Source: an uncultured Altererythrobacter sp. (GTDB taxonomy: Bacteria; Pseudomonadota; Alphaproteobacteria; Sphingomonadales; Sphingomonadaceae). From it: a DNA stretch of 64,000 bases. A model generated the notes under the pieces. The model worked only from the letters and a program-made list of their open reading frames with translations, was not told the DNA's origin and made no database searches. Position 1 is the stretch's first letter, and the number at the start of each line of letters is the position of its first letter. Position numbers and translations under genes: made by a program. This document shows positions 42,772 to 50,786 of this stretch, in pieces. The stretch covers positions 124,001-188,000 of the forward strand of contig CAJXJY010000006.1 of NCBI GenBank assembly GCA_913055875.1, written 5' to 3'.

Positions 42772-44685
42772 ATGCGTATCCTTGCCGCCGCCCTGTCGCT
42801 CTCGCTCGGTCTCGCCGCCTGCTCTTCGCCCGAAAGCGGCGATCCCGCCGCGCCGCGGGTCGCGCCGATCCTCGACAGCGCCCAGGCATTCGACGATCAG
42901 ACCTTCGCCAGGCCGCTCGAGGCGCGGGTCAACCATATCGATCTCGACCTCGATCTCGACTTCGAGACGCAGACGGTGTCCGGCACCGCGATGCTCGACA
43001 TCATCGCCGACAAGGGCGTCGAGACCGTCATTCTCGACAATAACGGGCTGACGATCGATTCGATCGCCGATGCCGAAGGCAAGCCGCTCGAATACGAAAT
43101 CGGCGAGGTCGAGGAAGGCAAGGGCGCGCCGCTCTCGGTCGCGATGGGCGATGCGCGCGAGATCACCATCACCTATTCGGCTACCGATGCCACCGCCATG
43201 CAGTGGCTGAGCCCCGAACAGACGTCGGGCGGCGAGCATCCCTTCCTGTTCAGCCAGGGGCAGGCGATCAACAACCGCACCTGGATTCCGACCCAGGACA
43301 GCCCCGGCGTACGCCAGACCTGGTCCGCGCGCATCACCGCACCCGAAGCGCTGACGGTGGTGATGTCGGGCCTGTCGCAGGGAGAGCCCGAAGAGGCTGG
43401 CGAGGGCAAACGCGCCTTCACGTTCGAAATGGACAAGCCGGTCGCGCCCTATCTGATCGCCATCGCCGCGGGCGATATCGTGTTCCGCGAACTGGGCCCG
43501 CGCTCGGGCGTATGGGCGGAACCGGAAGTAATCGAAGCCGCCGCGCAGGAAGTGGGCGATACCGAAGAGATGATCGATGCCGGGATCGCGCTGTTCGGCG
43601 AATATCGCTGGGGCCGCTACGACATGATCGTGCTGCCCCCGGCGTTCCCCTATGGCGGGATGGAAAACCCGGTGATGACCTTTCTCACCCCGACTTTCAT
43701 CGCCGGCGACCGGTCGAACAACGGGCTGATCGCGCACGAGTTGGCGCATAGCTGGTCGGGCAATCTGACCACCTATTCGAGCTGGCGCGACGGCTGGCTC
43801 AACGAGGGGGTGACCTCCTATTTCGAGAACCGCATCGTCGAGGAGGTCTATGGCGAGGCCCGCGCCGAGCAGGAATACGCGCTCAGCTACGCCTCGCTGG
43901 CCGAAGGCATCGAGGAGGCCGGGGCCGACAATCCCACCACGGCCATGCGTTCGCCCGACGATATCAGCCCGTTCGATACGCAGGGCGTCGCGATCTACGA
44001 CAAGGGTACGGTGTTCCTGCGTACGGTGGAAAACATCGTCGGCCGCGAGGAGTTCGACGCCTGGCTGACCCAATGGTTCGACAATCACGCGTTCCAGCCG
44101 GTGACGTCCGAGATGTTCCTCGCCGATTTGCGCGAAAATCTGGTCGGCGGCGACGAGGAACTGGAACAGCGGTTGATGCTGGACGAGTGGGTCTACGGCA
44201 CCGGCCTGCCCGACAATGCCTGGAAACCCGATCCGGACGCTTTCGCGGCGGTGGACAGCGCCGTGGCCGCCTACGAGGCCGATGCGCGCCTGCCGGCTGC
44301 CGACAGCTGGAACGGGTGGACCGCGGCGGAACAGCGCCGGTTCCTCGAGCAACTCCCGGACAGCCTGTCCGACGGGCAGCTTGCCGCGCTCGACCGTACG
44401 CTCGGCCTGTCCGGGGCGGGCAACAACGAAGTGCTGTTCCTGTGGCTGGAAGCGGCCTTGCGCAACGAGTACGATCCTGCGGTCCCGCAAGCCGAGGAAT
44501 TTCTTGCCCGTGTCGGGCGCAACAAGTTCGTCAGCCCGCTGTTCACCGCGCTGAACGAGACGGCGTGGGGCAAGCCGATCGCGCGCCGCATCTATGCCGA
44601 AACGCGCGGCGGATATCATGCCTATACGCGCGGCAATGTGGACGAGACGCTCGGATACGAGGCACCTGCGGGCGCGGATACGTAG
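42772..44685 (+). CDS. M1 family metallopeptidase, lipoprotein
   Basis: A 637-residue zinc aminopeptidase of the LTA4-hydrolase-like M1 branch. The signal peptide ends in the lipobox LAAC (Cys16). The exopeptidase motif is present as YGGMENPVMTF and the zinc site as HELAHSWSGN followed 18 residues later by NEGVTSYFE. The C-terminal helical domain (about 480-637) is complete. It acts outside the cytoplasm on peptides. The ATG at 42772 was chosen for its signal peptide; the frame is open much further upstream. Confidence 0.92.
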   Translation: MRILAAALSLSLGLAACSSPESGDPAAPRVAPILDSAQAFDDQTFARPLEARVNHIDLDLDLDFETQTVSGTAMLDIIADKGVETVILDNNGLTIDSIADAEGKPLEYEIGEVEEGKGAPLSVAMGDAREITITYSATDATAMQWLSPEQTSGGEHPFLFSQGQAINNRTWIPTQDSPGVRQTWSARITAPEALTVVMSGLSQGEPEEAGEGKRAFTFEMDKPVAPYLIAIAAGDIVFRELGPRSGVWAEPEVIEAAAQEVGDTEEMIDAGIALFGEYRWGRYDMIVLPPAFPYGGMENPVMTFLTPTFIAGDRSNNGLIAHELAHSWSGNLTTYSSWRDGWLNEGVTSYFENRIVEEVYGEARAEQEYALSYASLAEGIEEAGADNPTTAMRSPDDISPFDTQGVAIYDKGTVFLRTVENIVGREEFDAWLTQWFDNHAFQPVTSEMFLADLRENLVGGDEELEQRLMLDEWVYGTGLPDNAWKPDPDAFAAVDSAVAAYEADARLPAADSWNGWTAAEQRRFLEQLPDSLSDGQLAALDRTLGLSGAGNNEVLFLWLEAALRNEYDPAVPQAEEFLARVGRNKFVSPLFTALNETAWGKPIARRIYAETRGGYHAYTRGNVDETLGYEAPAGADT

Positions 44686-44782
44686 AACCGTGTCGTAAAC
44701 CGGCGCCTGGAGGTCGGGAAATCGCCTGCGACGCACGTTTGCGCTTGCCCTGAACTGGCGCATTGCACACATTCGCCAGGCG

Positions 44783-46888
44783 ATGCTGCGCCAGTACGAA
44801 CTCGTGGAGCGGGTCAAGGACTACGACCCCGACGCCGACGAGGCGGCGCTCAACCGCGCCTATGTCTATACCGTGCAGAAGCACGGCAGCCAGAAGCGCG
44901 CCAGCGGCGATCCCTATTTCAGCCACCCGGTCGAGGTCGCCGGGCTGATGACCGACCTGCAGCTCGACCAGGAAACGATCATGACCGCGCTGCTCCACGA
45001 CACGGTCGAGGACACGCTGGCGACGATCGAGGATATCGCGGACAATTTCGGCCCCGAGGTCGCGCGGCTGGTCGACGGCGTGACCAAGCTCTCGAAGATC
45101 GAGGCGATGCCCGAGAACGAGCGCGCGGCGGAAAACCTCAGGAAGTTCCTGCTTGCGATGAGCGAGGATATCCGCGTGCTGCTGGTCAAGCTGGGCGATC
45201 GGCTGCACAATATGCGGACGCTGCATTTCATCAAGTCGCCCGACAAGCGCCAGCGGATCGCGCGCGAGACGATGGATATCTACGCCCCGCTCGCCGAGCG
45301 CGTGGGAATGTACGAATACATGCGCGAAATGCAGCTGCTCGCCTTCGAACAGCTCGAACCCGAGGCCTACAAGACCATCACCGGTCGGCTCGAACAGATC
45401 CGCAAGCAGGATGGCGGGCAGGTCGACGCGATCGCGCTGGCGATCAAGCAGGCGCTCGCCGAGGCCGGGCTCAAGGTCCAGGTCAAGGGGCGCGAGAAGC
45501 ACCCCTATTCGATCTGGAAGAAGATGGCCGAACGGCACCTGCCGTTCGAGCAGGTCACCGACATCATGGCGTTCCGCGTCATCTGCGAGAACGAGGCCGA
45601 CTGCTACCGCGCGATGGGGGTGCTGCACACGACGTGGCAGTTCATCCCGGGCAAGTTCAAGGACTATATCTCGACGCCGAAGAACAATGGCTATCGCTCG
45701 ATCCACACCTCGCTGATGTACGAGAATTCGATGCGGGTGGAGGTGCAGATCCGCACCCGCGAGATGCACCGGACCAACGAATTCGGGCTCGCCGCGCACT
45801 GGGCCTACAAGCAGGGCGGCCCGGACCACACGATACGCCCCGACGGGGCGGTCGGCTGGCTGCGCGACCTGATCGAGATCGTCGACGCCAGCCACGATCC
45901 CGACGAACTGCTCGAACACACAAGGCTGGCGATCTACCAGGACCGCATCTTCGCCTTCACTCCCAAGGGCGCGCTGTTCCAGTTGCCCAAGGGCGCCACT
46001 CCGGTCGATTTCGCTTTCGCGGTGCACACCGATCTCGGCGCGCAGACGGTCGGGGCCAAGATCAACGGGCGGCACATGCCGCTGCGCACCGTGCTCAACA
46101 ACGGCGACGTGGTCGAGATCATCAAAGGCAAGCAGGCCGAGCCTCAGCTCTCCTGGCTCGGCTTCGTCGTCACCGGCAAGGCGCGCGCCGCGATTCGCCG
46201 CTCGGTTCGGCTCAAGGAACGCGAAGAGGTGGCGCGGATCGGGCGCAAGCTGTTCGACGAGATCGCCGCGCGCGTACCGGCCAAGATCGGCAAGAAGGCG
46301 ATCCGGGCCGCGATCGGGCGGCTCGAGATGGAGGACGAGGACGAGCTGATGTACGCCGTGGGCGCCGCCAAGATCGAGGACCGCGCGGTGATGGAAGCGC
46401 TGGTGCCCGGCTGCACCGCGGGGATGGAGGAACCGGTCGACTGGTCGGGGCAGGAGCGCGCGATCTCGATCCGCGGGCTGACCCCGGGCATCGCCTTCCA
46501 GCTCGCCGAATGCTGCCACCCGGTGCCGGGCGACCGCATCGTCGGGCTGCGCCAGCCGGGCGAGGGCGTGGTGGTGCACACGATCGACTGTTTCGAGCTC
46601 GCGAGCGGCATCGACGCCGACTGGCTCGACCTGTCGTGGGATAAGCGCAGCAAGGGCGCGGTCGGGCGGCTGCGGATCACGCTCTACGACCGGCCCGGCT
46701 CGCTCGCCGAGATGGCGGGCATCTTCGCGCAGAACCTCGCCAACATCCGCGCGCTCGAACTGGCGCAGCACGAGCACCCGTTCGGGATCTACGATGTCGA
46801 CCTCGAAGTGCAGGACCTGGCGCACCTCACCCGCATCGTCAGCGCGCTGCGCGCGAGCGACGCGATCTCGCAGGCGGAACGGATCTGA
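44783..46888 (+). CDS. rsh: bifunctional (p)ppGpp synthetase/hydrolase
   Basis: A 701-residue long RelA/SpoT homologue. The order is an HD hydrolase domain (residues 20-170, with HDTVED intact), a synthetase domain (about 210-350, KKMAERHLPFEQVTDIMAFRV and NNGYRSIHTSL), a TGS domain (FTPKGALFQLPKGATPVDFAFAVH, about 395-420), and an ACT domain near the C terminus (RLRITLYDRPGSLAEMAGIF). Both active sites look complete, as usual for the single Rsh of alphaproteobacteria. rpoZ, the frequent upstream neighbour, is not present. Confidence 0.96.
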   Translation: MLRQYELVERVKDYDPDADEAALNRAYVYTVQKHGSQKRASGDPYFSHPVEVAGLMTDLQLDQETIMTALLHDTVEDTLATIEDIADNFGPEVARLVDGVTKLSKIEAMPENERAAENLRKFLLAMSEDIRVLLVKLGDRLHNMRTLHFIKSPDKRQRIARETMDIYAPLAERVGMYEYMREMQLLAFEQLEPEAYKTITGRLEQIRKQDGGQVDAIALAIKQALAEAGLKVQVKGREKHPYSIWKKMAERHLPFEQVTDIMAFRVICENEADCYRAMGVLHTTWQFIPGKFKDYISTPKNNGYRSIHTSLMYENSMRVEVQIRTREMHRTNEFGLAAHWAYKQGGPDHTIRPDGAVGWLRDLIEIVDASHDPDELLEHTRLAIYQDRIFAFTPKGALFQLPKGATPVDFAFAVHTDLGAQTVGAKINGRHMPLRTVLNNGDVVEIIKGKQAEPQLSWLGFVVTGKARAAIRRSVRLKEREEVARIGRKLFDEIAARVPAKIGKKAIRAAIGRLEMEDEDELMYAVGAAKIEDRAVMEALVPGCTAGMEEPVDWSGQERAISIRGLTPGIAFQLAECCHPVPGDRIVGLRQPGEGVVVHTIDCFELASGIDADWLDLSWDKRSKGAVGRLRITLYDRPGSLAEMAGIFAQNLANIRALELAQHEHPFGIYDVDLEVQDLAHLTRIVSALRASDAISQAERI

Positions 46889-47247
46889 TGGCGATCGTGG
46901 GTCTCGATCATGTTCAATTGGCGATCCCCGCGGGTGGCGAAGACGAGGCGCGGCGGTTCTTCGTCGGCCTGCTCGGCATGCGAGAGGTGCCCAAACCGGC
47001 GAACCTCTCGCCGAGCGGATGCTGGTTCGAGGGTGGCGGGGCGAACCTGCATATCGGCGTCGACCCGGATTTCCGGCCCGCGCGAAAGGCGCATCCGGCG
47101 TTTCTCGTCGACGACCTTTCGGGCCTGCGTACAAAGCTCGAAGAGGCGGGCATCGAGACGCGCGACGACAAGCCGGTCGAAGAATACGAGCGCTTCTTCA
47201 CCAGCGATCCGTTCGGCAACCGCATCGAGTTGATGCAGAAGCTGTAA
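46888..47247 (+). CDS. VOC (glyoxalase/bleomycin-resistance) family protein
   Basis: A 119-residue single-domain VOC protein with GLDHVQLAIPAGGEDEARRFF at the start, ANLHIGVDPDF in the middle, and the final FTSDPFGNRIELMQ. Metal ligands would be His8, His56 and Glu near 115. The substrate cannot be predicted. The ATG overlaps the rsh stop (TGATG), suggesting translational coupling. A hairpin follows the stop. Confidence 0.86.
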   Translation: MAIVGLDHVQLAIPAGGEDEARRFFVGLLGMREVPKPANLSPSGCWFEGGGANLHIGVDPDFRPARKAHPAFLVDDLSGLRTKLEEAGIETRDDKPVEEYERFFTSDPFGNRIELMQKL

Positions 47248-47572
47248 GCTTGGTTTCGGCTTTGCCGAAACAGGGCCCGGCGTCGCGGCATCTGCAAGAA
47301 AAACTTTCCTACAAGGGGCCATTCATGCCTTAGACTGTGCGATGGAATCCCGACGGATAAATTCGCCGAATTTACAGGTGCGCGTTCCGGCCGCGGGTGC
47401 CGGTGCCCGTGCCGGTGCAAGCGCGCCAAAACCGGCGCGAATCGAGCCGATCTGTCACCCCGGGCGACAAGGCCACTCGAAAAAGAACGGTTCGACAGGG
47501 GGTTGCGGAATTGCGGGGCCGGGTGACAGGTGGGTGACAGGTGTCACCCGCGACGCCCGGCATTTGGCGGCC
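47248..47572. other. 325-base convergent spacer with GTCACCC repeats
   Basis: There is no gene between the convergent VOC and cyclophilin genes. After the hairpin at 47253 there is a stretch with three GTCACCC-type palindromes: 47455-47470, and a direct duplication GGGTGACAGGT (47521-47531, 47532-47542) followed by GTCACCC. The last unit forms GGGTGACA/TGTCACCC. They may be terminators or protein-binding repeats. Confidence 0.5.
47253..47271 (+). terminator. hairpin after the rsh-VOC genes
   Basis: GTTTCGGCTTTGCCGAAAC, an eight-base-pair stem with a three-base loop, begins five bases after the VOC stop. No T-tract follows, so termination would be weak or Rho-assisted. Confidence 0.5.
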
Positions 47573-48520
47573 TTATTCTGCTCGCCGCACCGGAACCGGG
47601 ATATTACAGATATCCGCCCCGCCCGCCGGGTGGATGAAGAACGGATCGCGCCGGTTGGCGCGTGCATCGGCGTAGCGGGCGAAGGTTTCGCCTGCGGTGG
47701 AAAGATATTCGAACGCGGGCCGGTCGACTTCGGGCAGGTCGCTTGCGACACGCACGGTCAGGATCGGAGTTCGCTTGTCGAACTCCTCCTCGGTGTAGAA
47801 GCCGAGCGCGCCCGAGCCGCGCGGCAGCGAGGACAGGTGCTCGATCCCCTCCACGATCCGCCCGACCAGCGCGATATTGCGGTCGAGATGGCGCGGCGCG
47901 TGGCCGATCACGGTGTAGAGCTCGGCGCCCGAGCCGGTGTCTGGCGAATAGCCGCGGCCGACGCCGACCATGCCGTAGCAGTGGACGGGCCAAGCGGCCT
48001 CGGCGTTCCAGGCGATCGGCCAGCCGGCGAAGTTTCCGTGGTGCGGCGCATAAGGGCCGTTGGTCCACGCGAACCACGCGGTTTCGCTGCGTCGGCGCTC
48101 GGCGAGGTAGTCCTCCTCCGTCATCCTGTGCAGCCCCTCGGGCAACGCCTTCTCCTCCCCCTCGGCTTCCGGATTGTCGTAATTCGGATCGCCCCATTGG
48201 ACGACGTAATTGTCCTGCACCCGGTTGACGCTGATGTCGTCGTACCAGCCGGCGCGCGCGAGCGTGCGGATGTTCGCGACCCAGCCCTGGCTGAAGGGCG
48301 GCGGCATCAGCTGGATTATCACCTCGCGCGGATTGCCCTCGGCGTCGGGCGCGAGCGTCATCACCACCAGGTCTTCGGGCGCGATCGCGGCCCATTCCCC
48401 GGCCGGCGCCTCGGCGACGATCTCGTTCGGGCTGGGGGCCCCTTGCAGTTCCTCCTCCTGCGCGATTGCGGGAGCGGCGAGGGCGAGCGCGGCGGCGAGC
48501 GAAATCAGCGGTCTTGTCAT
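47573..48520 (-). CDS. secreted cyclophilin-type peptidyl-prolyl isomerase
   Basis: A 315-residue cyclophilin-like protein with a signal peptide (LAAALALAAPAIAQ), so periplasmic. The fold is recognisable: WYDDISVNRVQDNYVVQWGDP (the FxRVxxxFxxQxGD region, altered here), and FVG-like VHCYGMVGVGRG. Several catalytic positions differ from PpiA (for example the Phe of FHRVI), and an insertion of about 40 residues follows WGDP. Activity may therefore be weak or altered. Confidence 0.82.
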   Translation of the reverse strand: MTRPLISLAAALALAAPAIAQEEELQGAPSPNEIVAEAPAGEWAAIAPEDLVVMTLAPDAEGNPREVIIQLMPPPFSQGWVANIRTLARAGWYDDISVNRVQDNYVVQWGDPNYDNPEAEGEEKALPEGLHRMTEEDYLAERRRSETAWFAWTNGPYAPHHGNFAGWPIAWNAEAAWPVHCYGMVGVGRGYSPDTGSGAELYTVIGHAPRHLDRNIALVGRIVEGIEHLSSLPRGSGALGFYTEEEFDKRTPILTVRVASDLPEVDRPAFEYLSTAGETFARYADARANRRDPFFIHPAGGADICNIPVPVRRAE

Positions 48521-48607
48521 GCGCCGGACCCTGCCACCAAATTCCGGTCGACGCTACTGGCGGACTTCGAACGGTGGCGGCCGAGGCTAGGCAAGGTCTC
48601 AAGCAAA

Positions 48608-48645
48608 AGCCCCTTTCCACGCGTTTTGGGGGGCGGAAAGGGGCT
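48608..48645 (-). terminator. intrinsic terminator of the esterase gene
   Basis: Read leftwards, AGCCCCTTTCC and GGAAAGGGGCT pair over 11 bases around a 16-base loop and are followed by TTTTGC. It lies about 80 bases after the stop at 48726. Confidence 0.8.
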
Positions 48646-48725
48646 CTGGCGGCGATGGTCGCAGGGGATGCCGATCCGCGCAGCATCGCCGTCGCCGATG
48701 CTGTAGCACGATTTCGCCGCGGGCC

Positions 48726-49646
48726 TTAGCGCTTCGCACCCGCTTCGGCTTGCTGCGGGCCCGTTCCGCCGCCCTTGCCGGTGATGATCGCGATCGCCGC
48801 CGGTATCATCTGCGCATTGTTGTGCGCCGCGCCGGGCACGGTGCCGACTCGCCAGCCGAACCCGCCCGGCGGGGCGGCCAGGGAGGCGGCGTCCATGAAC
48901 GTCTGCCCGCGCGCGAAACGATGCGGCCCCTGCGCCATCGCTTCGCGCGTCCGCCGCAGGTTGGGGTCGCGCCGGTCGCGGTCGTTGACCCCGAGCAGGA
49001 TATGGAGCGGCTGCGCGAGCGCGCGTTCGAGCCCCTTCTCGGTCATCCCCGTTCCGTCCAGCCCGTAGGGCCAAAGCTGCCCGAGATCGGGCATGGTGTA
49101 CCAGCCCGCATTCGCTGCGATCGCCGCCTCGATCCGCGCCTCGGGCATGAAATACACGAACCGGTGGACGAATTGCGCGCCCGCCGAATGGCCGTAGAGG
49201 AAATAGCGCTGGCGCGTCGTTCCGGTCCGCGCGCGCACCGCGTCGAACAGGCCGTCGACGATGGTGTAGGGCGAGTCGGGCCGCGCGGCGAGCCATCCGC
49301 CGCCGCCGATGCGCCCGAGATTGTAGCCGCGCGAGCCGGGAAAATCGGCTTGCGAGAATTGCGGTGCGAACACCAGCATGCCCTCGGCCTCGGCATGCGC
49401 GATCCATTCGTCGCGATAGCGGTCGGCGTCGCGGTTGACGCCGTGCATCACGAACAGGATCGGCGCGTCCGCGCTCGCGCCGGCCGGGATGTGGTAGTAT
49501 ACCGGGATCGTCGTGCCGCCAGCCGAACGGTGCTCGAAACGACCGCTGCCGGGCTGTAACTGACTGGCCTCGCCCGCGCGGGCGGACGGCGCGAGGACCG
49601 CTCCTGACATGGCGAGGACGAGCAGGACGAGCAGGCGCGCGATCAT
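48726..49646 (-). CDS. secreted alpha/beta hydrolase (PHB-depolymerase/poly-esterase-like)
   Basis: A 306-residue alpha/beta hydrolase with signal peptide (LLVLLVLAMSGAVLAPSARA). LFVMHGVNRDADRYRDEW (oxyanion region), the nucleophile elbow YGHSAGAQFVHRF (Ser), and PGAAHNNAQ (probable His) are in the usual order. The family includes PHB depolymerase-like and feruloyl-esterase-like enzymes. The chosen ATG at 49646 gives the signal peptide; the longer frame to 49898 runs antisense to the tRNA. A strong terminator follows. Confidence 0.78.
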   Translation of the reverse strand: MIARLLVLLVLAMSGAVLAPSARAGEASQLQPGSGRFEHRSAGGTTIPVYYHIPAGASADAPILFVMHGVNRDADRYRDEWIAHAEAEGMLVFAPQFSQADFPGSRGYNLGRIGGGGWLAARPDSPYTIVDGLFDAVRARTGTTRQRYFLYGHSAGAQFVHRFVYFMPEARIEAAIAANAGWYTMPDLGQLWPYGLDGTGMTEKGLERALAQPLHILLGVNDRDRRDPNLRRTREAMAQGPHRFARGQTFMDAASLAAPPGGFGWRVGTVPGAAHNNAQMIPAAIAIITGKGGGTGPQQAEAGAKR

Positions 49647-49844
49647 TTGCAGCGATTGCCCACATCGGCGCGGCTTGCGCAAGCGTTTATCCGTCGCTAG
49701 GTGCGCGCGTTCCTGTTGGCCTGCGTTCTTGGTTGGCCTACCGCGCTTCGCGCATCTTGAGGCCGGAGGGTCCGATACGGCCCCTCGCACTCGAGCAGCG
49801 AAGCGGTAGTGCGAAAAGAGACGTGATAGCGCAAACAGGAACGC

Positions 49845-49935
49845 GGAGCGGTGGCCGAGTGGTCGAAGGCGCACGCCTGGAAAGTGTGTATACGGCAACC
49901 CCGTATCGTGGGTTCGAATCCCACCCGCTCCGCCA
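49845..49935 (+). tRNA. tRNA-Ser (GGA)
   Basis: A 91-base class II tRNA with encoded CCA. The acceptor stem GGAGCGG/CCGCTCC, the D-arm GCCGAGTGGTCGAAGGC, the anticodon loop CTGGAAA (anticodon GGA at 49879-49881), a long variable arm (TACGG...CCGTA), and the T arm GTGGG-TTCGAAT-CCCAC are all present. It reads UCC and UCU serine codons. The DNA downstream is unusually A+T-rich. Confidence 0.97.
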
Positions 49936-50104
49936 TATACTGTTAATTATATTATACTTTTTCGGCTTTTGCCTCTCTGTTCCCAAAATCGCTCCCCAAT
50001 CAGAGACTTGCTTGCACGTCATGATGCAGATGTGAGCCGTCGAACTCAATCGTCGAGCGGAAGGGCTGCACGACGTCGGTCGGCTGCGCGGGAGGTGTTC
50101 CAAC

Positions 50105-50398
50105 ATGGACTTCGTAATTCTGTTTGGAAGAAATTTGATGGTGGCCGGGATTGCCTATCCTGCATTTGCCAAGGCCAAGCGATGGCCCGTCGGAGCCGCA
50201 ACGGGCGGCAGTTTGTGGGCGATATGGTTCGGCGTGGGAGCTCTCGGCTACATTGCCGCCATGTTCGTCCGCTGGAACTGGCTCGGACTAATCGCAGCGC
50301 TGCCGACAGGTTGTATCGGCGGCATGCTGATCACCTTTCTGTTTCGGCGGCATGTTCAGTTGATCGCGTATCTCGGACCGGTCCTGATCACCGCATAG
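50105..50398 (+). CDS. hypothetical small membrane protein
   Basis: A 97-residue protein with three or four hydrophobic segments (about residues 8-22, 31-55, 60-78, 84-97), likely in the inner membrane. I do not recognise the family. Base composition is lower in G+C than the surrounding genes, and it lies between a tRNA gene and a possible gene fragment, so recent acquisition is possible. A GGGAGGTG ribosome-binding site precedes the ATG. Confidence 0.6.
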   Translation: MDFVILFGRNLMVAGIAYPAFAKAKRWPVGAATGGSLWAIWFGVGALGYIAAMFVRWNWLGLIAALPTGCIGGMLITFLFRRHVQLIAYLGPVLITA

Positions 50399-50786
50399 CA
50401 TTTGCAATCGTAGGCCGTCCGATGCTGGGGCCAGAGCCGAATATGCGCGAGCGATGGCCGAACAGGCGCCGACCATGTTCCGAGAACTCCGCAGGACTGG
50501 AGCCTTGGAGGCCCATCTCGACGAGAAGGTGAGAGAAGCGGTAGACTTGTTTGCGCAAGCCACGGCGGGCCTCCCGACGTTACCAAGCGGGGCGCTCAAG
50601 AACCCCATAGGCTTGCGCTCCCGCCCAATGCACTGTAATGGTATATTATCTCATTATCATTTGGGTCGTGTTTGGTGGTTGGGGCTGAGTGAGACCGGCT
50701 TCCGGGTGGCTTGGCTAAGGGGAGATATGTTGGATTTGGCATTTCGGGCGGCTTTCCCGAGGCGGTGCTCGAAAAGCGGCGGTATC
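50399..50786. other. 388-base region with a possible gene remnant and the receptor promoter
   Basis: From 50454 a frame continuous with the TonB receptor could encode MAEQAPTMFRELRRTG and a helical stretch, which looks gene-like for about 45 codons. This may be a remnant of a small helical protein. The following 50630-50670 is markedly A+T-rich and carries the Zur-like box. A transcript starting there would exclude the fragment, so I treat the receptor as starting at 50787. Confidence 0.45.
50637..50655. promoter_or_regulatory. candidate Zur box upstream of the TonB receptor gene
   Basis: AATGGTATATTATCTCATT matches the nine-one-nine form AATGTTATA-N-TATAACATT at 15-16 of 18 positions, with both outer AATG/CATT ends intact. 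It lies in the A+T-rich segment about 130 bases before the receptor ATG. The consensus is recalled from alphaproteobacterial Zur studies and was not computed. Confidence 0.5.

Noticed and set aside
44543-47134. 863-codon open frame on the minus strand
   Set aside because: Antisense to rsh and the VOC gene; composition is low-complexity and rich in Arg, Asp and Leu, as expected from a shadow frame.
47342-48706. 454-codon plus-strand frame over the cyclophilin gene
   Set aside because: The minus-strand cyclophilin has a signal peptide and family motifs; the plus frame has none and begins in the repeat-rich spacer.
50645-50662. Fur-box-like ATTATCTCATTATCATTT
   Set aside because: It overlaps the better-fitting Zur-type palindrome, and the downstream genes carry zinc-type signatures and no heme or siderophore genes. 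Not excluded completely.
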